Of a DNA stretch of 64,000 nucleotides, positions 12,601-24,262 are shown piece by piece. Each line of letters begins with the position of its first letter. The first letter of the stretch is position 1. A program made the translations under genes and the position numbers. The notes below the pieces were generated by a model, which ran no database searches, was not told the DNA's origin, and saw nothing but the letters and a program-made list of their open reading frames with translations. Origin of the DNA: Lophium mytilinum (Eukaryota; Ascomycota; Dothideomycetes; Mytilinidiales; Mytilinidiaceae); NCBI GenBank assembly GCA_010093605.1, contig MU004182.1, forward strand, positions 68,368 to 132,367. The letters are read 5' to 3'.

Positions 12601-13330
12601 CTTCTTGCGTATAAGCTACCGCCTATTCTAGTATAGCCGCTACTACTACTAATCTATAAGAAAGATAATAGTGTTTCTAAATATAGTATAAAGCTATAAG
12701 CGGCTATATCTAAATACTACTAGTATGTTACTAAAGCGGCGTGGTGTTAAGAGGCGCTAAAGAAGTACGTAGAGTGAGAGAATTAGATAAGAATAACGCC
12801 CGTAAGTATACTTAATCTTATTAAGCTAGAGAAGCACGGCTAACTATTTAATTTCCTTATAGTTAAAGCGCATCTTAAAGCGCGCGCGCTTATTAGTAAG
12901 CTTATTATTAAACTAGCGCATAAAGTTAACCTAATTATACAGCAGTAAATTACGTAGTTAAGAAATAAAGCTATCTAGAACCTTATTAACTTCCTCTTTA
13001 GCCTCTATCTTATCTATCTTAGCGGCCTTATTATTAGTAAGGGTATATTCTTCCTTATCTAATAGCTCCGTAAGCTTACTAACGTTAATAGTAGCGGCCG
13101 CGGTAGCTGTAATACTACCTAGAAGGGCTATAAGGGTAGTAATACAAGAATTATAATAATTTTCTATATTTTAATATGTTTAAATAATTAAAATTAAATA
13201 AGATACAGGTGCTAATAGCTAGCAGACAAAATCCTTACCTTATTATACTAAAACAACGTCTAATCTATATTGTTAGAGGCTCTGCGCTAATCGCCTGTAA
13301 CCTTATAATCTATAACACCAAGCCGGGCAG
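9636..13330. repeat. AT-rich RIP-degraded repeat block, family unknown
   Basis: Base composition changes sharply: TA steps dominate, CpA and TpG almost vanish, while GC and CG steps persist (short islands such as GCGC and CCGG). That is the footprint of repeat-induced point mutation acting on duplicated DNA in ascomycetes. No frame stays open for any length, so whatever it encoded is a fossil. The left border is marked by a repeated CCCCTAGTTAG motif (around 9613 and 9670) and a 14-bp palindrome at 9662-9675; the right border lies just before normal sequence resumes near 13330. I cannot assign the element to a family by eye, and it may consist of more than one insertion. Confidence 0.85.
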
Positions 13331-16054
13331 CCTAAGCCGTATACGGAGGCCTTAAACGGGTGGAAATTGAAATCCGATTTTTATGAAAATCACGCGTCAA
13401 TGGCGGCCAGGGTAGCCCCCTGTGCTAATTTGTTAGTGTCACCACCAAAATCGGCACACCTCTTACCCCTCCGAGCCTAGCTGACCGCCGTGCAGATACT
13501 AGCGTAATTCCGTTGAAATCCGTCTTCTCCCGCCGCCAGTTCCGATAGATCTGCTGGGGCTGCCTCTCGACAGCTGACGTTGCGAACAGACGAGTCAACA
13601 CCAACGAAAGCTCTCACCGCAAGACACACCGCTGCTGAAAGAGCGCCTTTGCTTCTACCGGCTGGCGCAAGCTAAATCGAGCAGTGAGGACGATGAAAAG
13701 GACCTAGCGACCAACATCAGACCGCATCCTTCCGAGCTGGGTCCGAAACCAGACCATGGACATGATAGGCTGTATGCGCCTCTCTCCAAACGGCAGCAGG
13801 TGGTGTTGACGCCTCACTGTGCGGCCGTACTCGGCCTGGAGAAGCAAAAGACGCGCAAGTGCAGTCCAATCCTGCCATGGACAACGGCCTGCCTTGAATC
13901 GCCGCACTCGCATGCACGACAAGACCCAGTGACCGCTCCTCTGCAGTGCTATTCTGAGACCCTCGTGATCGGTGCTCGTGCGAGAACCGTCATGGAATCT
14001 TGGTACGCGAAGGAGCCACAGCCGTCGAACCGGAACGGCCGTCCCAGGGAAGCTGAGAAGTGGCTAGGTGCGTCCCTAGCTGCATACAAGTGAGGCTGTG
14101 CTAGGATCGCCAACGCCACTCTGCCAGCGCATCAAAACTGACGCTGTAGCCTGCGCGGCCTCCGAGAGCTTTGGTTTCGAGAATAGAAAGCGAAAGATGT
14201 TGGGTGTGAAGCAGTTCCAACATGCTCAACGCTCGCGGCCCACCTCGCGGGGGGAAGAGGGACTTTTCCCAGCACCCAGGAGTGTCTCAAGCCACCACCA
14301 CAGCTAATCCCTGTCTTGGCGCCTTGATTGGCTCCGATCAGTGTGCGAGCACTGGCCCTGGTCGCATGGTGTTTAGATCATGTGACTGTTCTATGCTCGA
14401 GATGGTGTGGTCATTTCTCGAAGTGGTGTGCTGAAATAAATTGCTGTCCAATCAGCTGCTGAAGATGCACTTTGACGATTTTACTCGCTCACGCGGAAAC
14501 AAGGGACGGTTCGACTTCCCATCCGTCCGCCTCATATCCGTCCGCTTCTCGCAAGGTTTGACCCTCGAGTCTCCTGAGACATCTTTCTCTCCGTTCAACG
14601 GCGGCGGTGGGCCCCGGGGCAGACGGGGAGACCTGCCTCGAATTCTGACTCGTCGCAATCGCAACTGCGGCGCCTATCGACACGGACAGACATTGAATCA
14701 TCTAACATGTATTCCGCTCTCTGGCAACCATTCTAGCCACCTCTGACTTCGATGCCCGCTATCGGCATGTCGTGATATCAGGTGACGCTCCAATTTCTTT
14801 CATCCGGTGATTCGAGGTAGGCGAGTCCCTACAAGTCCAGCTTGGTTTTTGTTTTGGACTTGGATAGTCAGAATTGTTTCTTCTATCCTAGTGAGTGGTT
14901 GTACTACTTCCTTGATCATAGGATGAATGTTTGTGCTCGGCGAGGATTCATCGGCCTCGATTATGGAGTGGATGATGACTCGTGCTTGTGCCGTGCCGCA
15001 AGCCCTTGGACCGATCTTGAAGGGCCTAGCACCAAGGTTCGAGACCATGAAGCCGAGCTAAGGGCTTAGAGTTTGACGGGAAGTTCGGCTCGCCTTGCAG
15101 CCTTGCGGGTGGGGAGAAAAGCATGACGGCACGGCACGGGTTGCTCCCTCTGTGGCTGCGAATCATCACGAAGAATGCTCCGAAATGAAGTGCGGGAGTG
15201 CTCAGGCCCTCCGTGGGTGCCGTGCGGGCCGTAACTCGACCAGGTCGCGAAATGAAACATGATGAATTGAGGAGATTGGCTATATACACACGGCTGTGAC
15301 GCTGAGATGAGATGGTGTTGAGGCCCGTGAGGACATGATCAAAGCTCGGATCGAAGGATCGCTGCTGCTTGCACTCGTCATCCACATCTCGAGTATCTGT
15401 AAACATCTGTCGGGGGGAAGTCCGCTTCCGGAAAGCTTTGCATGATGAATGTGATGAGCGCTTAGAGAGATGCGCAAATGTGACCGAGACCGTGCCGGCA
15501 CATAGTGAAACGGATACCGTTGAAGATAGCCTGAATCTTTGTTAGTCACAGAAACAAATGGGCTGACGGGTTGAGCGAGACGATCAAAGCAGTCCCTACA
15601 TGCTCGATGATGTTTCTGCTAGGATGTGATACCCAGGTGTGAGGTTGAAGTAAGGTGGTCGGAGAATACGCTAACCTGTTTTGGCGACTAGCGGCTCCAC
15701 TCAAACACACCTCCAACAGACGACGCAACGTCCTGTCACAACTCCCATCATCACTCCCGATCTTTTGAAAGACTAGCACTCCATGGAATACTGCTAGGAA
15801 GAGTGCCTGAATACAAAGTCGCCGAACATCAACTTTACCACCTGTGCAACCGTCAAGAACGCACGTGTGCAAGCTCCCATCAATCCACGGCCGTGATATT
15901 GCGCACCACTCATCTCTCTTGCGCAGTTTAGACCAAACCACAACGACCGTAGACCCAATATCACCACGTTAAACACAAGAAACGAGGAGCAGCCCCATAC
16001 TACCTCCCCAGCTTCGCCCACCGAAAACCCTACAGGAAGCTAGCAACACCCACA
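13331..16054. other. Gene-poor stretch right of the AT-rich block
   Basis: Normal composition returns. Short overlapping frames on both strands have no recognisable motif, signal peptide or paralogue. The last few hundred bases are pyrimidine rich and probably form the promoter and 5' UTR of the DUF7704 gene. I see no gene. Confidence 0.5.
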
Positions 16055-16573
16055 ATGTCTTCTCCAACCTCAACCTCTGGCGCCGCCATCCCGCACCCTG
16101 TCCCCCTCGTCTATCGCCTCTTCCACCTCTACCTGGAGCCCTTTTCCGCCATCGTCGGTGCCGCGCAATCCCTCTTCACGACTCCCACCTACCTCTCCAT
16201 TATCACCCAGCCCAATGTCTACGTGTCCGGCGCTCCCCTCACTTCTCTCAACCACCTCCTCCTTGCGCAAGTGGCGTCGCTGTACGTCCTCCTCGGTGTG
16301 TTTGAGCTGACCGTACTGCGCCCGTCAAGGGACCTGAAAATCTGGAGAGGTGCGATTGTGGCAATCTCGTGCTCAGATGTAGGCCATCTTTACGCGGCGT
16401 GGGTGGGCCAGGGTGGCTTGGAGGGCACGAGCGGTGCGTTCTGGGACCCGAGGCTTTGGAGGGGTGAGGAGTGGATCAATCTGGGTCTGACGTGGTTCGG
16501 CTTTTTCTTGAGGTTGGCATTTCTGGCCGGAGTGGGTATGGGTGGGGTAAAGGGCGCGAGAAAGCGTGAGTGA
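16055..16573 (+). CDS. DUF7704-type integral membrane protein
   Basis: A single-exon gene of 172 residues starting MSSPTSTSGAAIPHP, preceded by a CACCCACA context. The N-terminal motif VPLVYRLFHLYLEPFSAIVG is characteristic of the fungal DUF7704 family. Hydrophobic segments lie at about residues 22-42, 65-90, 98-118 and 142-162, giving four likely membrane passes, and the short basic C-terminus KGARKRE looks cytosolic. The family is widespread in filamentous ascomycetes and has no assigned function. Length agrees with the family. No intron is required. Confidence 0.8.
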   Translation: MSSPTSTSGAAIPHPVPLVYRLFHLYLEPFSAIVGAAQSLFTTPTYLSIITQPNVYVSGAPLTSLNHLLLAQVASLYVLLGVFELTVLRPSRDLKIWRGAIVAISCSDVGHLYAAWVGQGGLEGTSGAFWDPRLWRGEEWINLGLTWFGFFLRLAFLAGVGMGGVKGARKRE

Positions 16574-17227
16574 TGCTTCGTCCGTCGAGAAAGGACACAA
16601 TCACCGATTCTATTATGTTGTGTTGGTCTCGCTGTGGTACAAGTGAGCGGTGGTTTCTCTTTTTCCAGATGCTCCCAAGGTGGTATGCGCAGATGGACAT
16701 TTGGCCTTCAGGGCTATCGGGGAAGAGGTAGCACCTAGGTAAAACTGACATTGGGGGCCAAACAGGGAATCAAGGCCAGCTGAATTACCCAGATATTCCA
16801 GCATCCTAAGATATGGTATAGCAACAAGGTTCTAATTTCATCCTTCCTCTACCACCCAGTCTCATAATTCTTGCAAAGTTCAACGAAAAAAATGTCGATT
16901 ACCACCCGTTCGCTGAAGAGTTCAAGTGACTTCAATTACCTTCCAAGCATGGCTCCGCGGTGTTCGCCTTTAGGGCCCCCAGCCCCTCTCGAAGGATCGG
17001 TCGATCCTCGCCACTCTAGCCAATTGATGCATGGTAAGCGCCTCCGACACATCAGCACATGCGAAGCATGCTACACATGATGTCATGGGGCTGCTCAACC
17101 TCATATAGCCAGGCAGAAACACATTTTGGGTTTCGGCCCCCATGGAGGTGAGAAGAACAGTTGGAATTTATATACTGCGCAGTGGGATATTTACACATTT
17201 CCGACTTCCATCGTGAAGACACTCACC
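16574..17227. other. Intergenic
   Basis: Between the DUF7704 gene and the first polytopic membrane protein gene. I see no gene, repeat or structured element. Confidence 0.5.
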
Positions 17228-18911
17228 ATGTTCTGCAGAACACAGCCAAACTGTACAAATTACCCACACCACTGCCCCCCGCCAAACCCAAACGGCGATG
17301 GCCTTCCTGATGTCGCCGGAATCGGGGTATGTTTCTCGGTCAAATCAGCTCCTCCATACCCAAACACGCGGGGCATGAAAAAGGAGGTACACTTAGCAGG
17401 CATTTTGCCTTCTCTACACCTGTTTGCCGCTGCTTGTGGTGCTTCAACGCATTTCCAGAACTGTAGGAAAGGTAGAAGCTCTTAGCTTTGAGCTATGTGG
17501 AAAATTGTTTAAGCACTCCAAGCAGTGGCAGAGAAGTGCACACACAACCGCAGAGGACAGAGTGCTTCTGAGTGTGCCAGTCTCTTCATACCCAGCGTGC
17601 CAAATCAGATTCGATCCATAGCTAAAACTCCCCCCCAGGTCGTCTGGTCCTTCGGCATAACAGCCATCCTAACCGTCCTGTTCGCCATGCCCATCACCCT
17701 CCTCTCCCTGCTCGACATCCTCCTCTGTCTCCGCCGCGCCCTCCACCTCACCACAGACGACGAAATTACGCGCTTCAAAACCCGCCTCCACGCCCTCGTC
17801 GAGCACATCACCCTCGGCCTCTCCGACCAACAACTCATCACCGGCCTCACCATCCTCACCATCGGCTGGACACGCCACTGCACCATCTCCTCGCGTCACT
17901 TCTGGATCGTCTTCGACCTCTCCTTCTTCAGCGCCGTCACCCACCTCGCCTCCCTCCTCGCACTTCGTTCCTACTTCTCGCAGCACCGCCGCCTGCGCGA
18001 CTTCCGCGTGTTCCTCATGCTGTGCAACTACGTGATGCTGCTCGTGGCCGCGATCCTCTCGTTCCGCGACTACGACGAGTCGACGCGGGACTGCCCGATC
18101 CAGTGCGCGTTTGATCGCATACGCAGCCGGCAGCTGGGGGTTAGTGCGATGTATACGGTGCAAATGGTGCTGCTGAGTGTGGTGTTTTTCTGGCAGCTAG
18201 GGATGATGTATGTGAAGGAGGATGCGTGGGGGATGCGGCATGATATGATCTTGCGTGCAGTGAAGGCGCGGGGACAGATGGAGGGTGGGGAGCAGCCTGC
18301 GAGGACGTATCGGGGTTTGCTGAGGGCAAGGAAGGAGAGATTGGAGGCGCTGACGGCACGGCCGGCGGGGGTGGAGAGGGTGACGAATGTGCTGAAGATA
18401 AGGTGGGTGCGGAAGCGGGTGTATACGTGGCTGTGGCGGGTTGAGGAGAGGTTTGGTGCTCGTGATGGACGGCCGGGACGGAAGAGCTACGAGGTCGCGC
18501 AGTGGACTGTTTTGATGATGGTTGCGCCGCCGGCTGCGGTGGTGTGGCTCGTTATCCTCACTCTGTTGGCTATGGGCGTGGGACGATTGGTGCTGGACAG
18601 GCGTTGGGCGGTTGGAGCAGAGAACAAATGGACTTTCGGCCAGGTTCTACCGATGCTGATCGTGGTGCTGCCGTTCTTCACGTTGACGGAAGAGCTACGA
18701 GGTGTGTACTCTAAACTACAGAGACAGCACATACGGTGCAATTATGTCGAGTTGGCGCTAACGTGAGTGTGCAGAGAGACCTGAGCCACCTGCGAAGTCC
18801 GTGAAGCCATCGGTCGAGAGCAAGCCTACTCTTGAAGAGCGACGGTCGGTCTCCCAAAATACCCTCAACGGCCAGGACCAAGAGCCCAAATCACCTTCAG
18901 AGACGGTCTGA
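17228..18911 (+). CDS. Polytopic membrane protein, paralogue A
   Basis: Unrecognised fungal membrane protein of 432 residues. Exons 17228-17326, 17639-18701 and 18775-18911 join in frame. The start MFCRTQPNCTNYPHHC gives a short Cys-containing N-terminus that reaches the first membrane segment after GDGLPDVAGIG. About six hydrophobic segments follow, then a hydrophilic tail ending SPSETV. The gene at 20526-21858 is a relative: both have a short N-terminus with Cys and D(V/I)(A/S)GIG before the first membrane helix, an intron at that very point, and W-TFGQ before the last helix. Intron 1 is unusually long (312 nt) and contains a 122-bp inverted-repeat element at 17417-17538. The central loop is Arg/Lys rich. 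No transporter or receptor signature was seen. Confidence 0.7.
17417..17538. mobile_element. 122-bp MITE-like element, copy 1 (in an intron)
   Basis: The ends form imperfect terminal inverted repeats of about 28 nt (left starts CACCTGTTTGCCGCTGCTT, right reverse complement starts CACTTCTCTGCCACTGCTT). A second copy of identical length lies at 50720-50841 and aligns over its whole length without gaps, most differences being transitions. It has no coding capacity, so it looks like a non-autonomous DNA element. A clear target-site duplication is not visible. It sits inside the first intron of paralogue A. Confidence 0.75.
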
Positions 18912-19089
18912 TTTTGCTATTCAAGAGTACTGCTTCCTGTCCAGAGTTATCCCGAACCTGTCCTGGAGAAGCTCCAGCAGTGACGAGTGGTATGAGGTTG
19001 ATCACTTCCGCAGAGGCTGATCTTGTCGTAGAGATAAAGTGCTTGAAGATTGGGATTCATTCTATCGTCTCATTTGTCTAGCCATGCGC

Positions 19090-20305
19090 TCAGATGCGGG
19101 CAGGAAGGGTTGAGGCGCGACCAGGATTTGCCCTATTCACGGCCGACGAAATTGTGGTAATCTCGGGAGCGTCATTTTGTGGAACTGGAGTATTCTTATC
19201 CACTTTCTTCTCGTTGGCAATTGCAGTGGGACTGCGGCCAGGTGCGCGCTTCTTTGTACAGCTCAGTGCTTTCGGCCATCGCCTTTCTAGGGAGTCAGAA
19301 TTGGTTCGCTACGACGGTTTTGAGACTAGGCATAGGGAAGCAAGTACGTACCACCAAAGGAGCAGAGCAATCACGCTCGCTGAGCCGACAACTACGCCAG
19401 CGATGCCCCCCTTTGAGAAATCTGGTACACACTTTGTTACTATGCGCACAAAGGCACGACAGTGGGGTGAGTACGGACCTGTAGGGAACGCGTGACCTCC
19501 TGTTGGAGTTGTAGTGGTGCTCGGATTCGGGGACCCAGTCAACGTGATCACCTGAGTTGTTGAGTGTGCCACTGACGTTCGCCGTGTGATAATAACTCCA
19601 GAGTCGCTAGCATTTGTCAAAATGCTGCTTTCCCCGTTATAGGTTCGAGAAATTGAGCTGGTGAAAGCGGATGCAGCACAGCCATGCTCAGTCATCTCTG
19701 TCCCTGCGTTATATACGTAGAGCAGCTCATAACAATCCGGTGAGGCTGGATCCGTACATGTTGCCACGTATGGATCAGAAATACAGCTCTTCGTACAGAG
19801 GTTCAGAGAAGCCTTGGGAATGCAGGAAGTTGCTAGGAAGCAGTCGGAAAGAGAGCTAGGGTTGCAACAGCCGTGTATACTGTAATAGCTATTGGTAGCA
19901 CACACGTAGTCTGGATTGAGACACGTGATAGACGATGTGAAAATGCCATTCGCATATCCACAGGTATTTTCTCCAGAGTTCCGCTTTCGGAGGAGCTCCA
20001 GACTTCCCAGTTGTCGATTCTCGGGACTGTCTGTGGTTCTGGGCGACGGATACACGCCATCAAACTCTGCGCCCTTCGTCGGGCGACTGGTCTTTAGTCC
20101 GTCTCCTGGAATAGCGCGATATTGTGGTAGAGTTTCGCGCGACTTTACACTGGGAGAAGCTGTCGAAAAGAACTCCGCGGGCTCACCAGCCTATCAGATG
20201 CCAGCAGCCTCAGCCTCGTCGTTCAAATGTTCGAGGGAGTTATCAGAAGCTTACCGGGCGGGCCTTAACACATCTTAGCACAAGAAATAGAAATCGAATT
20301 AACAT
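19090..20305 (-). CDS. Cys-rich secreted-type single-pass membrane protein
   Basis: A fungal surface protein of 360 residues in three exons: 20255-20305, 19352-20190 and 19090-19282. Exon 1 encodes a hydrophobic start MLIRFLFLVLRCVKARP that could serve as a signal peptide. The ectodomain carries a regular Cys pattern (CGY..G, then C, C, GCC, DC, SC, C, C, C, DC, GC), common in fungal proteins of unknown function. A Ser/Thr-rich stalk, one membrane segment (GGIAGVVVGSASVIALLLWW) and a cytosolic tail ending TLPARI follow. The tail exon is supported by exact phase: removing 19283-19351 restores a long frame with a basic stop-transfer sequence. The N-terminal exon is less certain. It lies between two related polytopic membrane protein genes on the opposite strand. 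Confidence 0.7.
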
Positions 20306-20525
20306 ATTGATATGGAATGCAGAGTATGACGATTCTCTGTGTGTATGTAAGAGGGAGGCCGTTGGTCTTATCGTAGGTAAGGGTGGATCTTGGCTGCATG
20401 GTAGAACCCCTCACTTGCGCTCAGCCACACCAGACTGTAGGAGTTTTCCCAGCTTGCTCGCAGCCGGAGGATGTGACTTTCGTGATCAGGCCAGCTTCTC
20501 CATACGCCCTACTTTCTCAAATATA

Positions 20526-21858
20526 ATGCCGAGTACTTCCCCGATTGATTGCTCCACCCTGTCATCCAGGAAAGACTTCGCAGACTATATTAAGTTAATC
20601 AGCGACAATGACGGTATAGATCTTAGCCTTGTTGAGAGATGCAAATCTCAAGTATGCGAGGCTCTGTGGGGTTCCGGAAATCCGGATATTTCTGGCGAGT
20701 TTCTCAGAGTACACGCTTGAATGTGTGTTAACAGCCCTTTAGGCATTGGAATGTCTATTGGCTATGTGCTTGAGACAGCCATCAGCGTGGCTCTAATCGT
20801 TGTGTTCATCCTTTTAAGTTATAGGAAAACAAATCGTCAAAGTCGGTGGATACGATTGCTTTTGGCGAATTCCACCAAGGCTTTCTATGAAAATGCGATC
20901 TTCTTTTCGTCTGGAATCCAAATAGCGAGTATCGTGGTACTGGCTAAAGTCAACTTTGGAATCAACGCGAATGGACAGGGTGCAATTACCATGAAGATAA
21001 CCTGGTCGATCTCACTCTTAACTTTACTTCCCTTGTTACCGTTGAGTCTGGGCAATTTTATGTTTCGAGAATCAAATAAGGAACAAGAAGAATCTGCCGA
21101 AATCATCCAGACTTCTTCGGCCGAGAACGGAGACAAAATTAGAGAGACTTCGGGTCGTGTCGCACTCACACACAAGGATGAAGAGGACGCGCAAGACCGT
21201 CGACGCTTCTTTCTATTCGTTCTATGCTGGATGCTGTCAGTCTTCCCGTTTTTGTCGCGAATGGTTGGAACATTTGGTAAGTCTGACTCTTGCTTCCAAT
21301 GCTTGTCGGGAACCGCAGGCTAATACTTGTGAAGGCCAAAGTCAAATAGGATCGGGGTCAGGCGCGGTGGTTTCAACAAATGACTGGGCTTTAATTGAAC
21401 AGGAATGTTTCAAGGGTGTTAACGACCTGCAGTCGTCACAAGAAACGGCTATGTCTGCCTTTGGTATCGGTAGCTGGCTTTTCCTGTCTTTGATCGTAAT
21501 ATGGAAGATCTTCCTATCCGGTATCCAACGACAGCATCCGAATTCGAAGCTTGCGAGTCGATTTGAAGACAAAAGTGTGTTCCTCGATACTTACCGGCCG
21601 TCAGAGTCTTGGCTGTGGATGTGTGTGTGCATCGTTACACCCTTGCTGTCCATCTTCCAGATGTGGACATTCTTCCGCCTCCAGAGACTGCAAACGCAGA
21701 TGACGAAGGCTTCCGGAGGCGACGATCCAGATACCGACTGGACATTTGGACAAATTGTTGCTGTGATTATCTTTACGCCGGTTCTGGTGGAAGTCGGCTT
21801 CGTGATTAGGAACAGGAAGATGTTTGACAAGGTCATCTGTGAAGAAGATACGGAATAA
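20526..21858 (+). CDS. Polytopic membrane protein, paralogue B
   Basis: Relative of the gene at 17228-18911; 408 residues from exons 20526-20694, 20743-21276 and 21335-21858. The start MPSTSPIDCSTL leads to a short Cys-containing N-terminus ending GNPDISGIG, then roughly six hydrophobic segments. It shares with paralogue A the intron just after the GIG region and the W-TFGQ motif before the final helix. The first intron (20695-20742, 48 nt) begins with GC (GCGAGT) rather than GT; the GT a few bases on would put the next exon out of frame, so a GC-AG intron is the best model. The second intron has a canonical donor GTAAGT and a CTAATAC branch site. Function unknown. Confidence 0.7.
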
Positions 21859-22122
21859 ATTACAATTCACAGTGAGCGGCGGCACATATATGCGCACACA
21901 CTGTGATGTAAAGATCTTGATAGCCTCCGTGAAGTGGCATACGTATAATTGAGCTGGAATAAAAAAGTAATTGATGAGTTATTAAATTGTTTTGGGTAAT
22001 CGAACCATAGCTGGAAGAGACGGAAGGGGAAAGAAGGTCTGCAGTGGCCTGTCTTCATGTTATCCTTAACTTTCCAGGATAAACCCCCTTTCCCATGCTT
22101 CTACTGACACCGATCTCATCAG

Positions 22123-23364
22123 CTACATAACACAGCACGACCTACCTTGCGCGCCCGCTCTCCTGTCTTCCTCACTCATCTCCTCAGTGATAGCCGAAAG
22201 CTGCAGGTCTAGACCTCGGGATGGCGACACCTTCGCCCGCAACTTTTCGAGCTCCAACCTGCCCCATTTCGCAACACGGACGTAATTCGCATTTGGAAGA
22301 TCTGTCTCATAATCTTTGAGCACCACCTCAATTTCGGCCTGCCGCGCTGAATCTTCTGTCGCCGCCCACGCGGCACAAAGCGCTTGAACGATGAAACTAG
22401 CCCCAAGCGGCCGGAACGGTGCTGTTTTCCGAGCGAGACTTACGAGTTCATCGGCAAAGAAGAGCGATGTTTCATGGAGTTCGTTCAATTGGGCGTTTGG
22501 TGGGTTAAACGCACGGAGTATGTAGCTAAGGATGGTGGCGAACTGGATCATCATGCCATAGGCAACCTGATAGCGGAATAGCATCTTCAAGTAGTCTAGT
22601 GATAGTAAATTCTGTGGAACTTCCTCGGGAGAATCAAGAGATTCTATTTCAGCTAGGCGCTGTTTTATCCGCGGTATGTCGATTCGTATATCTCGATATG
22701 CGACATCGATGCCGAAACGATTTGGTCTGGGGTTTCGAATGTAGTCTGCAATTTTAGCCAGAGAGTGTGGCTTCAAGGTTTGAGACATTGAGACGACATC
22801 GGACGTGCTCAATCGAGCCGGTCCGTGTGGCTCTGCGAACCTTTGGAACCATGGACCGAGTCTGGCCTTAGGGTTTGTGATACTGTCGGTTATCTGAGGA
22901 TATGCGTGAGTCTTGTGGTTTGTCACCGTTTTTCGGCTGGAAAACCATACTACAATCACACTTCAAATGAGAATCAAAGCGACATCAAAGGGTTCAGACC
23001 AATCTTGCTTTGATGCCACGGCATTTAAGATGTGAGACAACCCTTCGTAGTGGTCGCCGTGTTAGAACTGATGTTGGCCTATCCATTGCTTTGATCAACC
23101 CAATTAGTCTTGTGCTATTGATGATGACATGATAGTCTTGCATACCTGACAAAATATCAAGAGCCACACAGCACACAAAGTGTCCGACGTTACCTGTTTT
23201 GTCAGGTCCTGCAAATGTAATATCAATGCCTTCATTGCCTTGCCATACTGGGCTTGAGCTTCAAGTTGTTTCTGTCGTGTACGCATCAAAGAGAATCTGG
23301 TGTCGATCCTTCGAAAGACATCCTCTGCACCGATTCCGTTAAGGCCACGAACAAGAACTACATT
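22123..23364 (-). pseudogene. Remnant of a fungal-specific transcription factor
   Basis: The 3' part encodes a region like the C-terminus of fungal Zn2Cys6-type regulators (GMMIQFATILSYILRAF, then PLGASFIVQALCAAWAATED and a VAKWGRLELEKLR end). Further upstream on the same strand, VFRRIDTRFSLMRTR and YGKAMKALILHLQDLT, then STRLIGLIKAMDRP, match the usual middle region. Between VWLLIFCQ and SGMQDYHVII the reading frame changes with no plausible intron, so at least one frameshift is present. The Zn2Cys6 DNA-binding head is missing: the gene runs straight into a broken protease gene near 23.3 kb. A non-functional remnant is the simplest reading; the exact 5' limit is uncertain. Confidence 0.6.
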
Positions 23365-23987
23365 ACGCTATATTACAAACCACTCCTTTCCACCATGTTT
23401 CAGCAAAACCTCACAAAGCCTATCTTCGCTTTCGCAATGAGTCGAAGCAAGGAAATTGGAGGTGTCATGACTCTGGGTGGCATACCGGATCCAAACGATG
23501 CGCAGATCGACGCGACAAGGGGCCCCGAAGCCACAGTTCCGATCGAGAGAGTAGAGGGCAGTACCAAGTATTCTTATTACTTGATCACGATGGACGGGCT
23601 CAATTTCACCGGTGCCGCAACTGGCGCCGGAAAGGGCAGTACATAGTCGACACTGGTACCGTACCCAGCATTACCCCGCAAGAGCAAGCAGATGAAATCA
23701 ACGCGCTATTCGACCCGCCAGCCGTTTTCAACAAGACCAAAGGCTATGTTGTCCAATGTAACGCCACGGCTCCTGATTTGAGCGCTGAAATTGGCGGCCA
23801 GCTGTTTGGTATCAACGGAAAAGAATTGATTCTAAGTTGGGACGCTAATGAGACCGGCTGTTACAGCGGTATTCAGAACGGAACTGCTACTGTAGGTATA
23901 TTAGGTAGTATCTTTATGAAAAATGTGCTTGCTGTATTTGATGTTGGGAGGATGGAGATGATGTTTTCGAGTCGGATGGATTCTTAA
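23344..23987 (+). pseudogene. Truncated aspartic protease (A1 pepsin-type) remnant
   Basis: The segment matches the second lobe of secreted fungal pepsin-like proteases: LLSTMFQQNLTKPIFAFAMS, the flap-side GGVMTLGGIPDPND, the second catalytic motif IVDTGTVPSITP, a Cys pair around VVQCNATAP and NETGCY, and the C-terminal FMKNVLAVFDVGRMEM. The first lobe with the first catalytic Asp is absent. The frame shifts once, just before the IVDTGT motif (about 23640), where codons run into a TAG in the upstream frame. It is therefore both 5'-truncated and frameshifted. It lies head to head with the transcription factor remnant; the two overlap around 23.35 kb, which suggests an old rearrangement junction. 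Confidence 0.75.
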
Positions 23988-24262
23988 CTTCTCGGAAAGT
24001 GCATCTGTTTTGATGAAATATGCAGCCTATGATTGTTCCTAAGAGAGTGTAGAGGTATGATGGATTCAGGCAAACCCGAGTCGATCCCGTAGAAAGGCAC
24101 TAGACTACTTTCAGTACGATTAGCGTCCTTGCTCTTCCGTCTCATCTCAGTCCACGGCATGAAGCTTCCATCATCTATTTTATCTTGAATCGAATCGAGC
24201 CCACATCAGTAACGCGTCTAATCTATCTATCAAATCAAATTAACTGACCTTCGCGCTGGACT

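Noticed and set aside
15546-16021. Minus-strand frames opposite the DUF7704 promoter
   Set aside because: No family pattern. They overlap the probable 5' leader of the DUF7704 gene.
17605-18359. Minus-strand frames of over 160 residues within the first polytopic membrane protein gene
   Set aside because: Low-complexity Glu/Gly/Arg composition, antisense to a well-supported membrane protein.
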